Shown: positions 9,269-17,987, numbered from the stretch's first letter. The stretch: DNA of 22,605 bases from Isotricha intestinalis (GCA_023807065.1 JAJJLU010000697.1:1-22605), one strand, 5' to 3'. The notes: a model not told the origin generated them from the sequence alone. A program made the numbers and translations.

Positions 9269-9494
9269 TTTCTTGGCTTTTTATTTTTTATTTGAAGTGA
9301 TGTTTATTATATAATTATATTAAAAAATATTTGAATTATTTTTTATAATAAAATTAATTTTTGTTTTATTATAAAAAATATATATATAATTACAATAAAG
9401 TATTATTTTTGATGAAAAAATTGAAGAAATTTTTTAAATTTGATTAAAAATTTATTTATTTTATGATAATTTTATTTATTTATCATTTTTATAA

Positions 9495-10983
9495 ATGGAA
9501 AAAAATATTTGGTATTGTAGAGGAAATAGAAATTATGATAAAGATGAAATGTTGAAAGAAGATAAAATGCTAATAAAAGAACATTTAAATCTTTTATCTC
9601 AAAAACAAAGTAAATTATAAAATTTATATTATTCAAAAAAAAATAATAGTAAATCTCTCAAAAATAATTAACAGAAAATATAAAATAACTTTCATATCTC
9701 AAGTTAAAAATATTAAAAAAGAAATAGATGATATTCCCCAATTAAAGGAATTTTCTGAAATAACATCTTTATCAAATAGATTATTTAAAAATATTTCTCT
9801 TTTAAAATTTGAATATTTATCTCCAATTCAAAACATAATAATAAATTTATCAAATAAAAAAAAAGATATAATTGTATGTTCAGAAACAGGAACAGGAAAA
9901 ACAATATCATATTTAATTCCAATAATCAATTATTATATAAAAAATGGTCCTCCAGAACAAAAAGAAAACAAATTAACAACAGTTTATCCTTTAACTTTAA
10001 TTTTATTACCAACAAGAGAATTAGTTGAACAAGTTAATAAAGAATGTAGAAAATTATGTTATAAAACAGGAATAAATTCTGTTAAAATTTATGGAGGTAT
10101 AGATTATAATTTACAAATATTATCTTTAAGTAAAGGATGTGATATTTTGATTTCTACATATGGGAGATTAATTGATTATTTAAAAATTGGGATTATTAGT
10201 TTAAAATATGTTAATTTTTTTGTTTTAGATGAAGCTGATAAATTATTAGATATTGGATTTGAAAAACAGTTAAATTCTATTATTTTTGATTTTGATTTAG
10301 TTGAAAAAAGTAAAAGAATTAATTTTATGTTTAGTGCTACTTATTCTCAAGAAATTAAAAAAATTATTAGGAAATATATGAATGATTATTATTTTATTGA
10401 ACCAAAAGATCATCAAGAAAAAAATTTAATTAAACAAGAATTTATTAAAATAAATAAAGAAGAAAAAAATAAAAAAATTATAGAAATTTTAAATGATAAT
10501 ATTTTTAAAAGTAAAATAATTATTTTTACTGATACTAAAATCAATGCTGAAAATTTATATGAATTTTTATATGAGAAGAATATTTATAAAATAGATATTC
10601 TTACAGGAAATAAAAATCAAAATGAGAGGAAGAAAACTTTAGAGAATTTTAAAAATGAAAAATTTAATATATTAATAGCAACAGATATTGTAGGAAGAGG
10701 TTTAGACTTTATTAATGTTGATTTAATTATAAATTATGATATTCCAAAAAACAAAGAAGATTATATTCATAGAATTGGAAGAACTGGAAGAATGGGTCAA
10801 AAAGGTTTTGCTATTACATTAATTGATGATTTAAAAAATATTGTTTTAAAAGAAATTATTTTATTTTTGGAAAAAGAGCTTATTGAATTTCCTAAGTGGA
10901 TGAAAAAAATTAGTGATAATAAAGAAGAAATAAAAAATAAAAAAAATAAAAAAAGAGAAAGAAGTAGAAGTAAAGAGAAATAA
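9495..10983 (+). CDS. DEAD-box RNA helicase, Ded1/DDX3-like, with one 40-nt intron
   Basis: Joining 9495-9609 to 9650-10983 gives 482 residues. The intervening 40 bases (GTAAAT...ATAATAG) contain an in-frame stop and change frame, so they must be removed. DEAD-box motifs follow in order: Q motif SPIQ (96-99), motif I SETGTGKT (116-123), Ia PTREL (159-163), GG (187-188), Ib TYGRL (208-212, with Tyr for the usual Pro), II DEAD (232-235), III SAT (267-269), and VI HRIGRTGR (412-419). The PP-x-QKEN stretch before motif Ia, the GC..L(I/V)ST.GRL region and a C-terminal FPKW match the Ded1/DDX3 branch, which remodels mRNA for translation initiation. Compared with that branch the sequence is short and lacks the RGG-rich N-terminal tail. 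It ends in a Lys/Arg/Ser-rich tail (KKRERSRSKEK). Subfamily is less certain than family. Divergent from the gene at 8246. Confidence 0.85.
9610..9649 (+). other. 40-nt spliceosomal intron in the helicase gene
   Basis: The interval starts GTAAAT and ends ATAATAG. It is A+T-only apart from the splice-site Gs and a single C. Removing it joins codon phase 1 to phase 2 (A|TA) and restores one frame from the ATG at 9495 to the stop at 10981-10983. Without removal the first exon stops 10 bases into the interval (TAA at 9619-9621). Confidence 0.75.
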
Positions 10984-11626
10984 AATATTAAATATCTTAA
11001 GAAGTATGAAAAATAATATTGAATGAAAATTAAATAGAAATTATTTTCTAAATTCCAGATATTTATAATTAAAATTAGAAAAAAAAATCAATTTATCTCA
11101 TATATTTTATATATAAATAAAATAATTAATTCACAATAATTATATTTCATTTTAACATAAATAAAATTAATTTACTATATCTTTCAATAAAAAATCTTTT
11201 TTAGAATTAATATCAAAAGTAAAAGAAGTATTGAAGTCTCAAATAAATCAATATTAAATTTGTTTTTAAAATTATTCTTCCCTATTTTAATATTTCTTTC
11301 ATTTTTTTTAATACAATCATAAATACACCAGAACTATTTTTAAAGAATTCTAAACTTTATCTTTTTCATATATAAAAAGAAATTAGGTTGAACTAAGATT
11401 ATCAAAATCACAATAAAAAAATAAATGTCTTTATTATATAATTTAGCTTTAATTAATTTTGTTATATTTAAAAGTAACTATAAAAATTTTATTTAAATCT
11501 CTTACTTTTAAATTAACTCTATAATTACCTTATAAAACTCAATCATTATTAATCATAGGATATTTTAAATATTAATTTAAACAAATTATTAAAAAATAAC
11601 AAATATTAACAAAAATAATTAAAAAA
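10984..11626. other. Intergenic spacer with a short coding-like island
   Basis: About 640 bases of A+T-rich DNA. The minus strand is open over 11282-11356 with a peptide containing EFFKNSSGVFMIVLKKMKEI, preceded by a possible TTTAG 3' splice site. No gene model can be completed. See findings. Confidence 0.4.
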
Positions 11627-12070
11627 ATGAAGATATTAATTTATTTAACAGTTGTCATATTACAGATGGAATATATATTTACAGCTCTAGAGATAGATAA
11701 CTTTTTAACTCCTCCATATCAAGAAATGAATTTTAATGATGTGGATACTGGGAAAATTTATTTTTATTTTACTGAAACTATAGCAAATTCTAATTTCTAT
11801 TCTATTTATTTAACAAATTCAACTCATAAAATCTTTTTATACAATCCCAATACCGATTTATGTACATTTACCTCAAAATTAGTTAGATGTATTGTTCCTC
11901 ATAAATTTCTACACACTGATAGTAATAATCAAAATCATAAATTTTATTATATGCTTAAATATAAAGAGAATAATACTGGAGATGAATTTTCTGGAATGGT
12001 TACTGTTGCAGTTAGTAGTGGATATTATTTTAAGGCTTTTGCTTTATTTGTTTTAGTTTTATTATTTTAG
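11627..12070 (+). CDS. Small secreted, probably GPI-anchored surface protein
   Basis: A 147-residue protein. Residues 1-19 form a signal peptide ending near FTA, and the last 15 residues form a hydrophobic tail (YYFKAFALFVLVLLF) with no charged residues after it. The tail is preceded by the small residues Ser130-Ser131-Gly132, a typical GPI attachment site. The mature part of about 110 residues is beta-rich, has several N-x-S/T glycosylation sequons (for example NST and NNT) and two cysteines spaced 11 apart (C98 and C109 regions, in DLCTF and VRCIV). A cell-surface location is likely; function is unknown and I recognise no family. A single C-terminal TM anchor is the alternative. The stop is TAG, the only TAG-terminated long gene in the window. 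Confidence 0.65.
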   Translation: MKILIYLTVVILQMEYIFTALEIDNFLTPPYQEMNFNDVDTGKIYFYFTETIANSNFYSIYLTNSTHKIFLYNPNTDLCTFTSKLVRCIVPHKFLHTDSNNQNHKFYYMLKYKENNTGDEFSGMVTVAVSSGYYFKAFALFVLVLLF

Positions 12071-12697
12071 AAAATGATTACAATGCAATTTTTTTTGATT
12101 TTTAAAATAAATATTAAATTCAGGATTTTTTTTATTAATTGACTTAAAAAATTAATATAACTTTTAATTTTCAAAATTTTAAATTAATGACAAGAAAATT
12201 AAGTTTTATTTTTCAAAAAGCCCTTTACTCTTTTTATATCTTATAAAAAACATTTTTAATAAAGTTTTAAAAATGAAAATAGGAAAATTTATTTTTGTTT
12301 CACTATTTTCAATGTATTTTTTCTCAATTTATCTATAAGTCGTTAAAATTAAATATATAAAAATGTATAATTTTTCAAAAAATAAAAAATTCATTGTATA
12401 AAAGGAAATTTTTCAATAATTATTTTTCCTCTTCTTTGTTTAATTTCTAATTTAAAAAAATCAAAAGAAACATTAAAAATTTAAATATTATTAAAATTAA
12501 TAAAGGAAATTTTGGATTATTTTAAAAATAAATATCTTTCTTTTTAAATTATTATATTTTTCTGATTTATATTACTATATCTGTTTTAATATTATTTTAT
12601 TATTTTTTCAAATCAATATTCTTTTATTTTATTATTTTTGAATATTGAAGTTTTTTAAATAAATATTTCTGAATTATAATAAAATAAAATAATATCA
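12071..12697. other. Non-coding spacer
   Basis: About 630 bases of A+T-rich sequence with frequent stops in every frame. A small GC bump near 12220-12232 (AGCCCTTTACTC) resembles one near 1610 in the spacer after the first WD40 gene, but is too short to interpret. No feature is recognised. Confidence 0.5.
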
Positions 12698-12814
12698 ATG
12701 ATAATGGATCTTCTTGAAATTATAGAAAATTCTTCAACTGCTATAATAATTTTATTTTTAGGATATATATGGATTGCAATGTTTATAAATTTTTTTCTGT
12801 TTCAATTTACTTGA
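12698..12814 (+). CDS. Possible 38-residue single-pass membrane micropeptide
   Basis: A short frame starts with ATG (12698, with another ATG six bases on) and ends with TGA. It encodes a short acidic N-terminus (MDLLEIIENSS) followed by one continuous hydrophobic helix of about 25 residues (beginning TAIIILFLGYIW). The codons have more G and C than the surrounding DNA, and Ser, Thr, Ala, Gly and Trp occur in a balanced way, which is unusual for random A+T sequence. An A-rich leader precedes the ATG as for the larger genes. It could be a small ER or mitochondrial membrane subunit, or one exon of a longer gene. No family is recognised. Confidence 0.4.
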   Translation: MIMDLLEIIENSSTAIIILFLGYIWIAMFINFFLFQFT

Positions 12815-13227
12815 ATTTTTTTTTGATAATAAAAAAAGAATGTTTTATTTGTTTTTTAATTGAAAAAAATAAAATTGCAATAATTATGAGAAAAATATTT
12901 ATTGTATTAATGAATTAATTCTCATTATAATGTATAATTGAATTCTGATTTTAATAATGAATCTTTTATTAAAATCTTTTTAAAAAAATAAAAAGAATTA
13001 AAATGAAGTTCAAGTTCATAAAAATTTATTTTCGATTTTCAAATTTATTTTTTGATATATATATATTTTAATTAATAAATCTTTTATTAACCTTTTTCTT
13101 TATTTTAATCCATTTTTATTAATTTAAATAATAGATTTGATAAGTAAAAATTTAAATTAAAAACAAAAATATTCAAATTATTTTTTTTAAACAATAAAAA
13201 TTATAAATCAAAATAAATAAAAATTAT
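12815..13227. other. Non-coding spacer
   Basis: About 410 bases, almost purely A+T, leading to the 3' end of a minus-strand WD40 gene. Nothing recognisable is seen. Confidence 0.5.
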
Positions 13228-14181
13228 TTATTCAATACTCCAAATACAAAAGTGTTTATCATAAGAAAAAGAAACAATTATTGTATTATTCATTCTTTCA
13301 ATTCCACAAATTTCATTAGAATGAGCATTTTCAATTTCTTTAATAAATGTAAAATTTATCAAATCATAAATTCTAATATTATGACTTTGACCAACAGTTA
13401 GAAAAATATTTTTCTCATTAATTACACAAATACCATAACAATCAAAATAATTATCAATAGTATAAATAATTGCTTTTTCTTTTACAGAAATAATTTTCAT
13501 TAAATGATCTTTTTTTCCTCCAACAATAATTTTATCTTCATTTATTCTTTGTAAAGAATGATTTGCCCAACTTATAGCATCTAATAAAACAATAAAATTA
13601 AAATTATTAAAATTCCAAAATCTTGTTCCATCTATACCAGAAGTAATTAAAATATTTTTATCATTTAATAATAATAATGAATATAAAATATCTGAATGTG
13701 TTAAAATTGTTACTTTTTCATATTTATTCTCTTTATTATTTCTTTCCCAAATTTTTATTGTTTTATCTTGACCACATGATATTATTTTCCCAGAACAATC
13801 ATATATTATTTTTGCAATCCAATTGTTATAACCTGAATTAATTGTTTCTTTTAATATAAAATTATTTTTACTTTCTTCATTATTTTCATTATTTTTCTTA
13901 TACCATATTTTTATTTCTTCTTCCCAACAAGATGTTGCAAAATTGTTTTCATCTTTAATACTTACATCACTTATACCTGTGTTATGAGCATTTTTTATTA
14001 TTTGAAGAACATTAAAATTTGGGTCCCAAATTTTTATTGATTTATCATTTTCATAACCTACTGAAATTATATTTCCAGAATTTGGAAAAATTGAAATTGA
14101 AGTTATTATATCTTCATGTGCTTCAATTCTAAATATAAATTCTAATGGAGAATAAAGGTTTTTTACATTTGATTCATTCAT
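13228..14181 (-). CDS. WD40 propeller protein, paralogue of the gene at 1772
   Basis: A 317-residue protein that is essentially one WD40 propeller. Blades carry the typical 'AH...I.S...' start and 'KSIKIWD', 'IKIWYK', 'KTIKIWE', 'TRFWN', 'NIRIYD' and 'FCIWSI' ends, consistent with seven blades. Blade order and several signatures match residues 222-511 of the 511-residue protein at 1772-3307 (NAH..GI..V.IKDENNF; LLLL.DK.IL..G.DGT.FW; IDNYFDCYGI versus LEFECYGI). It lacks that protein's alpha/beta and coiled-coil N-terminus and starts only about ten residues before the first blade. A scaffold role is expected; partners are unknown. It is divergent from the gene at 14492. Stop is TAA. Confidence 0.82.
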   Translation of the reverse strand: MNESNVKNLYSPLEFIFRIEAHEDIITSISIFPNSGNIISVGYENDKSIKIWDPNFNVLQIIKNAHNTGISDVSIKDENNFATSCWEEEIKIWYKKNNENNEESKNNFILKETINSGYNNWIAKIIYDCSGKIISCGQDKTIKIWERNNKENKYEKVTILTHSDILYSLLLLNDKNILITSGIDGTRFWNFNNFNFIVLLDAISWANHSLQRINEDKIIVGGKKDHLMKIISVKEKAIIYTIDNYFDCYGICVINEKNIFLTVGQSHNIRIYDLINFTFIKEIENAHSNEICGIERMNNTIIVSFSYDKHFCIWSIE

Positions 14182-14491
14182 TTTTTATAATTTCAAAATT
14201 TAATATTTAATTATTATTAATAAGTATTTTGACCAAGTTTTCAAATGAAAGTATTTCTTTTTAAAAAATTGTTTCTGAATTTTTATTTAAAAACTATAAA
14301 AGAACTAATAATAAAAAATAATTTGATTTTTAAGTGAAAAGTTATTGACTCTTTTTAAATTAATTGATTAATCTAATTGAAATTTAATAACTTAAAAAAA
14401 TTAATTTTTTCAGAGAAATTAATCAAATTTTAATTATAATAAAATTCATACAGAAATTAAAAATTAATTTAAGTAAATATAAAAATAAAAA
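14182..14491. other. Divergent promoter region
   Basis: About 310 bases of A+T-rich sequence between two divergent start codons. It should contain both promoters; no specific motif is recognised. Confidence 0.5.
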
Positions 14492-15907
14492 ATGCATCAA
14501 AATAGATTAATATATAAATTAGATTTATTAGCAAGAAATCCAACCCTTTTTTCTTTTGGAAATGAAAGAAAAAAAACTTTATTTGGTTTTATTATGACAG
14601 TATTTTTATTTATTATTCTAGTAATAATGACATTTTATTTTTTGTTTGACTGGTTGAATGGAAATGATTTCTCATTAAATTTTAATTTATATATCATTCA
14701 AGAAAATACTTCAATTCCTTTTAATTTGACAAAAATTGCTTTTACAACTAACTTTAAAATTGGAAAAGAATTTAATTTATCTTTTTATTATAAGAATGAA
14801 ATAAATGAAATATTTAATATAAATTTTTCAGTTTGTAATCCAAATCAAGAGGAAGATAAAAAAGTTTTATATTGTTTTAATGATTTAAATAATAATATTT
14901 TTTATTTAAATAATGTTTTTGAAGGAATAATTATTTTTTATTCAGAAATTATAGTAAATGTAACAAGTGATTTAAATTTTGAAAAAGAAACATTAAATGA
15001 ATTTACTTTAAATCCTCCGAGAATAACTTTTTTTTTTGATAATCTTTCTTATCAAAATTATAATAGAAAATATCCTATTCAACATATTGGAATTCAATTT
15101 AGTTCAACTTTTCCTTTATTATATACTACAATTTATAATTATTCTTTAATTTTTTCAAATTATAAAACTGATGATGGATATATTTTTACTGATAAGAAAA
15201 GTTATGAAAATGTAATTTTAAATCAAAAGCCTTTTATTACAAGTAATCTAAAAGAAAATAATTCAAATTTTTTAGGATGTATGAGTTTAAGTTTATCTCC
15301 TTATAATGCAGAACAATATAAAAGAAAATTTATTAAATTACATGAAATTTTATCTCAATTTGGAGGAATTATTTCTTTATTAAATATGATTTTTGATTTA
15401 ATTGTTGAGTTTTTTACAAGAAATTTTTTCTATTATAATTTAGTTTTTAAAGTTTTAAATGTTGAAAATCATTTAAATAAAAATAATGATAATCATAGTA
15501 TTAATATTTTCAAAAAAAAAGATATAAATAATTCTAGTAATAATAATAATAGTTATAAACAATTTAAAAATGTTAATCAGAGATATTTTGTTTTAGAATC
15601 TTTGAATGGAATTAAAAAAAAAAATAATCCTACAATTAATAATTTAAACTCTAAAAAAATATATTTACATACTTTAAAAATCTTTGATTATTTTTGTTTT
15701 AAATTTGAAAATACTATAAAAAAAAAAATAAAATTATGCATTAACTTTTGTAAAGAATATTTGAGTTGTGAAAAAATAATTTTCAATAATTGTTATAATG
15801 AAAAATTTTATCAAATTAGAGAAATTAAAAAAAGTAAAAATTTATTTGATGGAAAAGAAGAAATTCCAGATGAAAAGTTAAATGTATTGCAATTAAATAA
15901 TAAATAA
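14492..15907 (+). CDS. Ciliate-type two-pass membrane protein
   Basis: A 471-residue protein. A short cytosolic start with the sequence LFSFGNERKKTLFGF leads into TM1 (about 32-52). A region of about 210 residues follows, rich in N-x-S/T sequons and predicted beta strands. Then comes a conserved-looking junction (SLSLSPYNAEQYKRKF, 265-280; LHEILSQFGGIISLL, 283-297) and TM2 (about 288-310), and finally a cytosolic Asn/Lys-rich tail of about 150 residues. The same plan, with a 'G.....GG..S.' motif at the head of the second TM, is widespread in ciliate genomes in proteins annotated only as transmembrane proteins. The overall shape also recalls ERGIC/ERV-type cargo receptors (two terminal TMs around a lumenal domain), but I cannot confirm that. 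Function is unknown. Stop is TAA. Confidence 0.65.
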   Translation: MHQNRLIYKLDLLARNPTLFSFGNERKKTLFGFIMTVFLFIILVIMTFYFLFDWLNGNDFSLNFNLYIIQENTSIPFNLTKIAFTTNFKIGKEFNLSFYYKNEINEIFNINFSVCNPNQEEDKKVLYCFNDLNNNIFYLNNVFEGIIIFYSEIIVNVTSDLNFEKETLNEFTLNPPRITFFFDNLSYQNYNRKYPIQHIGIQFSSTFPLLYTTIYNYSLIFSNYKTDDGYIFTDKKSYENVILNQKPFITSNLKENNSNFLGCMSLSLSPYNAEQYKRKFIKLHEILSQFGGIISLLNMIFDLIVEFFTRNFFYYNLVFKVLNVENHLNKNNDNHSINIFKKKDINNSSNNNNSYKQFKNVNQRYFVLESLNGIKKKNNPTINNLNSKKIYLHTLKIFDYFCFKFENTIKKKIKLCINFCKEYLSCEKIIFNNCYNEKFYQIREIKKSKNLFDGKEEIPDEKLNVLQLNNK

Positions 15908-16428
15908 TCAATAGTTATTTCTAAGTTATATTATTAATAGAATTTAAATTTTTAATCCTACTTTTAATCTCTTTGATCATGTGTAAAAATTTGATATAAA
16001 CTAAACTTAATAAATAAAATACTTAAATTAAATAATAATTTTTGAATTATAATATTTGCTCAAAAATTTATTTTTATTTTTTTATTATTTTTTCATAAGT
16101 TTTTTAAAATAATAAGTTATTTAAAATTATAATCTAAAGTAATTAATTAATATTAAACTTTTATAAATAATTATATATTTTAATTTTTTATTTAAAAAAG
16201 TGTTATTGTATTTATTTGTTAAAATCATATTTTATATTTTGAGTTTTTACTTTTTAGATTAACCTTTGAATTTATTTTTATTATCTTTTTGTGAAATGAA
16301 CTATTGAAATAACATTTTTTTTATTTTGAGTATTTTTTAATAAACACAAATAAATGATTATTTTATTAAAGACATTAATCATGAGATATTATATAATATA
16401 TTGATAAGAAAAGATTTATTATTAACTT
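15908..16428. other. Non-coding spacer before the tRNA gene
   Basis: About 520 bases of A+T-rich DNA holding the 3' untranslated region of the membrane-protein gene and the upstream flank of the tRNA gene. No open frame or repeat is seen. Confidence 0.5.
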
Positions 16429-16500
16429 GAAGGCATGGCGCAACGGTAGCGTATTTGACTCCAGATCAAGAGGTTGGGGGTTCAAATCCCTCTGTCTTCA
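16429..16500 (+). tRNA. tRNA-Trp (anticodon CCA)
   Basis: A complete 72-nt cloverleaf. The acceptor stem is GAAGGCA (16429-16435) with TGTCTTC (16493-16499), including one G-U, and A is the discriminator base. The D arm is GCGC/GCGT around AACGGTA. The anticodon stem TTTGA/TCAAG surrounds loop CTCCAGA with anticodon CCA at 16461-16463. The T arm is GGGGG/CCCTC around TTCAAAT. The internal promoter boxes fit pol III (box A TGGCGCAACGG, box B GGTTCAAATCC). No intron is present and CCA is not encoded. It reads UGG, consistent with UGA remaining a stop codon here. A decayed LINE lies about 50 bases downstream. Confidence 0.96.
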
Positions 16501-16502
16501 TA

Positions 16503-16507
16503 TTTTT
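16503..16507 (+). terminator. Pol III terminator of tRNA-Trp
   Basis: A run of five T residues starts two bases after the tRNA discriminator base, the normal RNA polymerase III stop signal. Confidence 0.75.
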
Positions 16508-16531
16508 ATTAAAAACTAACTAAAACTAAAA

Positions 16532-16550
16532 CTAACATTTTTTTATTAAA
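16532..16550 (+). repeat. 19-bp direct repeat, left copy (likely target-site duplication)
   Basis: The 19 bases CTAACATTTTTTTATTAAA match 17909-17927 exactly and bracket the LINE. Just upstream of each copy is a similar ACTAA-rich stretch (16514-16531 and 17895-17908). The repeat may therefore be a target-site duplication, or part of the element's own 3' tail left by an earlier insertion. Confidence 0.7.
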
Positions 16551-17908
16551 AAATTTATTAATAAGAAATATAAAATTATGATATTCAAAAATAAAATTCA
16601 AAATTTTTAATAATAATATATGTATTAATATGAATAATGGAGTATTTCAAGGAAGTTTAATTTCTAATAGGTTATTCAATTTATATATTAATGATATAAT
16701 TAAAGTTAAATCAAAATTCATATGAAATATTAGCTTATGCTGATAATTTATGTATATAATATGAAGGAATAAATCAATTATTAAATGTATTTAAAAAAAG
16801 CGAGAGATGGAGTGAATTAAATGAAACAAAGGTAAATAAAAAGAAAAGAGGAATAATGATATTAAAAGGTAATGAAGATAGAATAGAAATAGAAGAATAT
16901 CCTGTTATAAAAGAATATAAATATTTAAGAATAATAATAAATGATAAATGAAAATAAATAAACAGGTTTGTAATATTGATAAGAAGATAAGAGAATATTT
17001 TACAAGAAATTATATTTTAAATAAAAGATATTTTTGTGTTAAATCAATTATGCTAATATTTGGATTTTTTCATAAATCAAGATTATTATATGGTTTGCCA
17101 GCATTCATAGAAGAAAAATCTTGGATTGAATAGAATAGAAAAAGTAATGCTGATAAACATAAAGAAATTATTAAAATTACCAATAAGAACTAATAATAGT
17201 AGATTAAAAATAGCATTAGGATTACCAGATTTAGAGACTTATTTAGTATGTAGATTATTTAAATTAAAGGAGAAATATGAATATAATAATATAAACTAAT
17301 AAAATGAATATTAGATACAGAGGATATCCCTTCTAGAGCTTTTAATAAAAAATATATAATTAAAAGATTAAAAGAATTAGGAGAAAAAGAAGTATATAAT
17401 ATAAATGATAAATTTACAAATAGATTAAAAGATAGAATATATAGTTGTAATGTTGATGGTGATTTTTTATTACTTAAATTTATGTGTCATAGAGGAAATT
17501 TTAGAGAAGATACATATAAGAAATATGTATTATGTAAGTAAGAAGATAATAATATTAAATATGTTATAAATGAATGTGAGGCAATGAAAGAATTAAGAGA
17601 TAAATTAAACAATGAATTAAAAGGATTAGATAGGAAAACAATAAATTTAATTTTATTAAAAAGTATTGAATATTTTTATTATTCTAAGATTTTTTCAGGA
17701 AAGAAAGAAGAAAAGAAAAAGGATAATAAAGGAATTAGAGAAATTAAAGAATTTATTCAAGAATTATATTTTAAATTAGAAGAACATAATATGAAAGATG
17801 AATAAGATGATAAATATGAGTAAGATGCTTAGGTTTCTTCTTATTCTTTTTTTTATTTAATTAATATAAAATATGAACCGGCTTGCCGGACTTAAACTAA
17901 CTAATTAA
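16551..17908 (+). mobile_element. Decayed, 5'-truncated non-LTR retrotransposon (LINE)
   Basis: Translated across its breaks, this stretch reads as the C-terminal half of a LINE ORF2. The fragments are: RT strand and motif 'GVFQGSLIS..LFNLYIND' (16639-16700); RT active site LAYADNL (from 16730); the post-RT thumb region ending YKYLRI (to about 16935); a segment with RLLYGLPAF (to 17130); KKLLKLPIRTNNSRL and IALGLPDLETYL (from about 17165); and a C-terminal Cys motif, FMCHRGNFREDTY...YVLC...EC (17480-17580), of the zinc-knuckle-like type found after RT in many LINEs. Coding homology runs to the TAA at 17803. It is dead: TGA at 16579, TAA at 16757, 17297, 17300 and 17539, and frameshifts near 16710, 16945, 17125 and 17305. 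The active-site Asp-Asp is Asp-Asn. A short 3' region with a GC-rich hairpin and an ACTAA-rich tail ends at the direct repeat. It lies in the same orientation as the tRNA. Confidence 0.85.
17878..17889 (+). other. GC-rich hairpin near the 3' end of the LINE
   Basis: CCGGC-TT-GCCGG is a perfect 5-bp inverted repeat with a 2-base loop, in otherwise nearly G+C-free DNA. It lies about 75 bases after the LINE stop codon and 20 bases before the direct repeat. In LINEs such 3' structures can be the recognition site for the element's own reverse transcriptase. That role is inference here. Confidence 0.6.
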
Positions 17909-17927
17909 CTAACATTTTTTTATTAAA
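17909..17927 (+). repeat. 19-bp direct repeat, right copy
   Basis: Exact match to 16532-16550, immediately after the ACTAA-rich tail of the LINE. It marks the right boundary of the insertion if the repeat is a target-site duplication. Confidence 0.7.
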
Positions 17928-17930
17928 CTT

Positions 17931-17987
17931 TTACTTAAATTTATGTATCATGGAGGGTGTTTTAGAGAAGATGATATATAAAATTAA
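17931..17987 (+). mobile_element. Relic of a second LINE copy
   Basis: Bases 17931-17972 match 17470-17511 inside the LINE at 37 of 42 positions by eye, and similarity continues weakly to about 17987. The same frame encodes LKFMYHGGCFREDD, against LKFMCHRGNFREDT in the longer copy. It is only a fragment of the region before the Cys motif, so it is an older or separately truncated insertion at the same locus. Confidence 0.7.

Noticed and set aside
10147..10983. Helicase starting at an internal TTG as a separate 278-residue gene
   Set aside because: The frame is open upstream and encodes the Q motif, Walker A motif and PTREL, so this is only the C-terminal part of the spliced gene from 9495.
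16948..17133. Short open frame taken as an independent gene
   Set aside because: It is the post-RT segment of the decayed LINE, in line with the frames on either side.
17584..17805. 73-codon open frame taken as an independent gene
   Set aside because: It is the C-terminal end of the LINE ORF; the frame continues upstream through a single TAA into the Cys motif.
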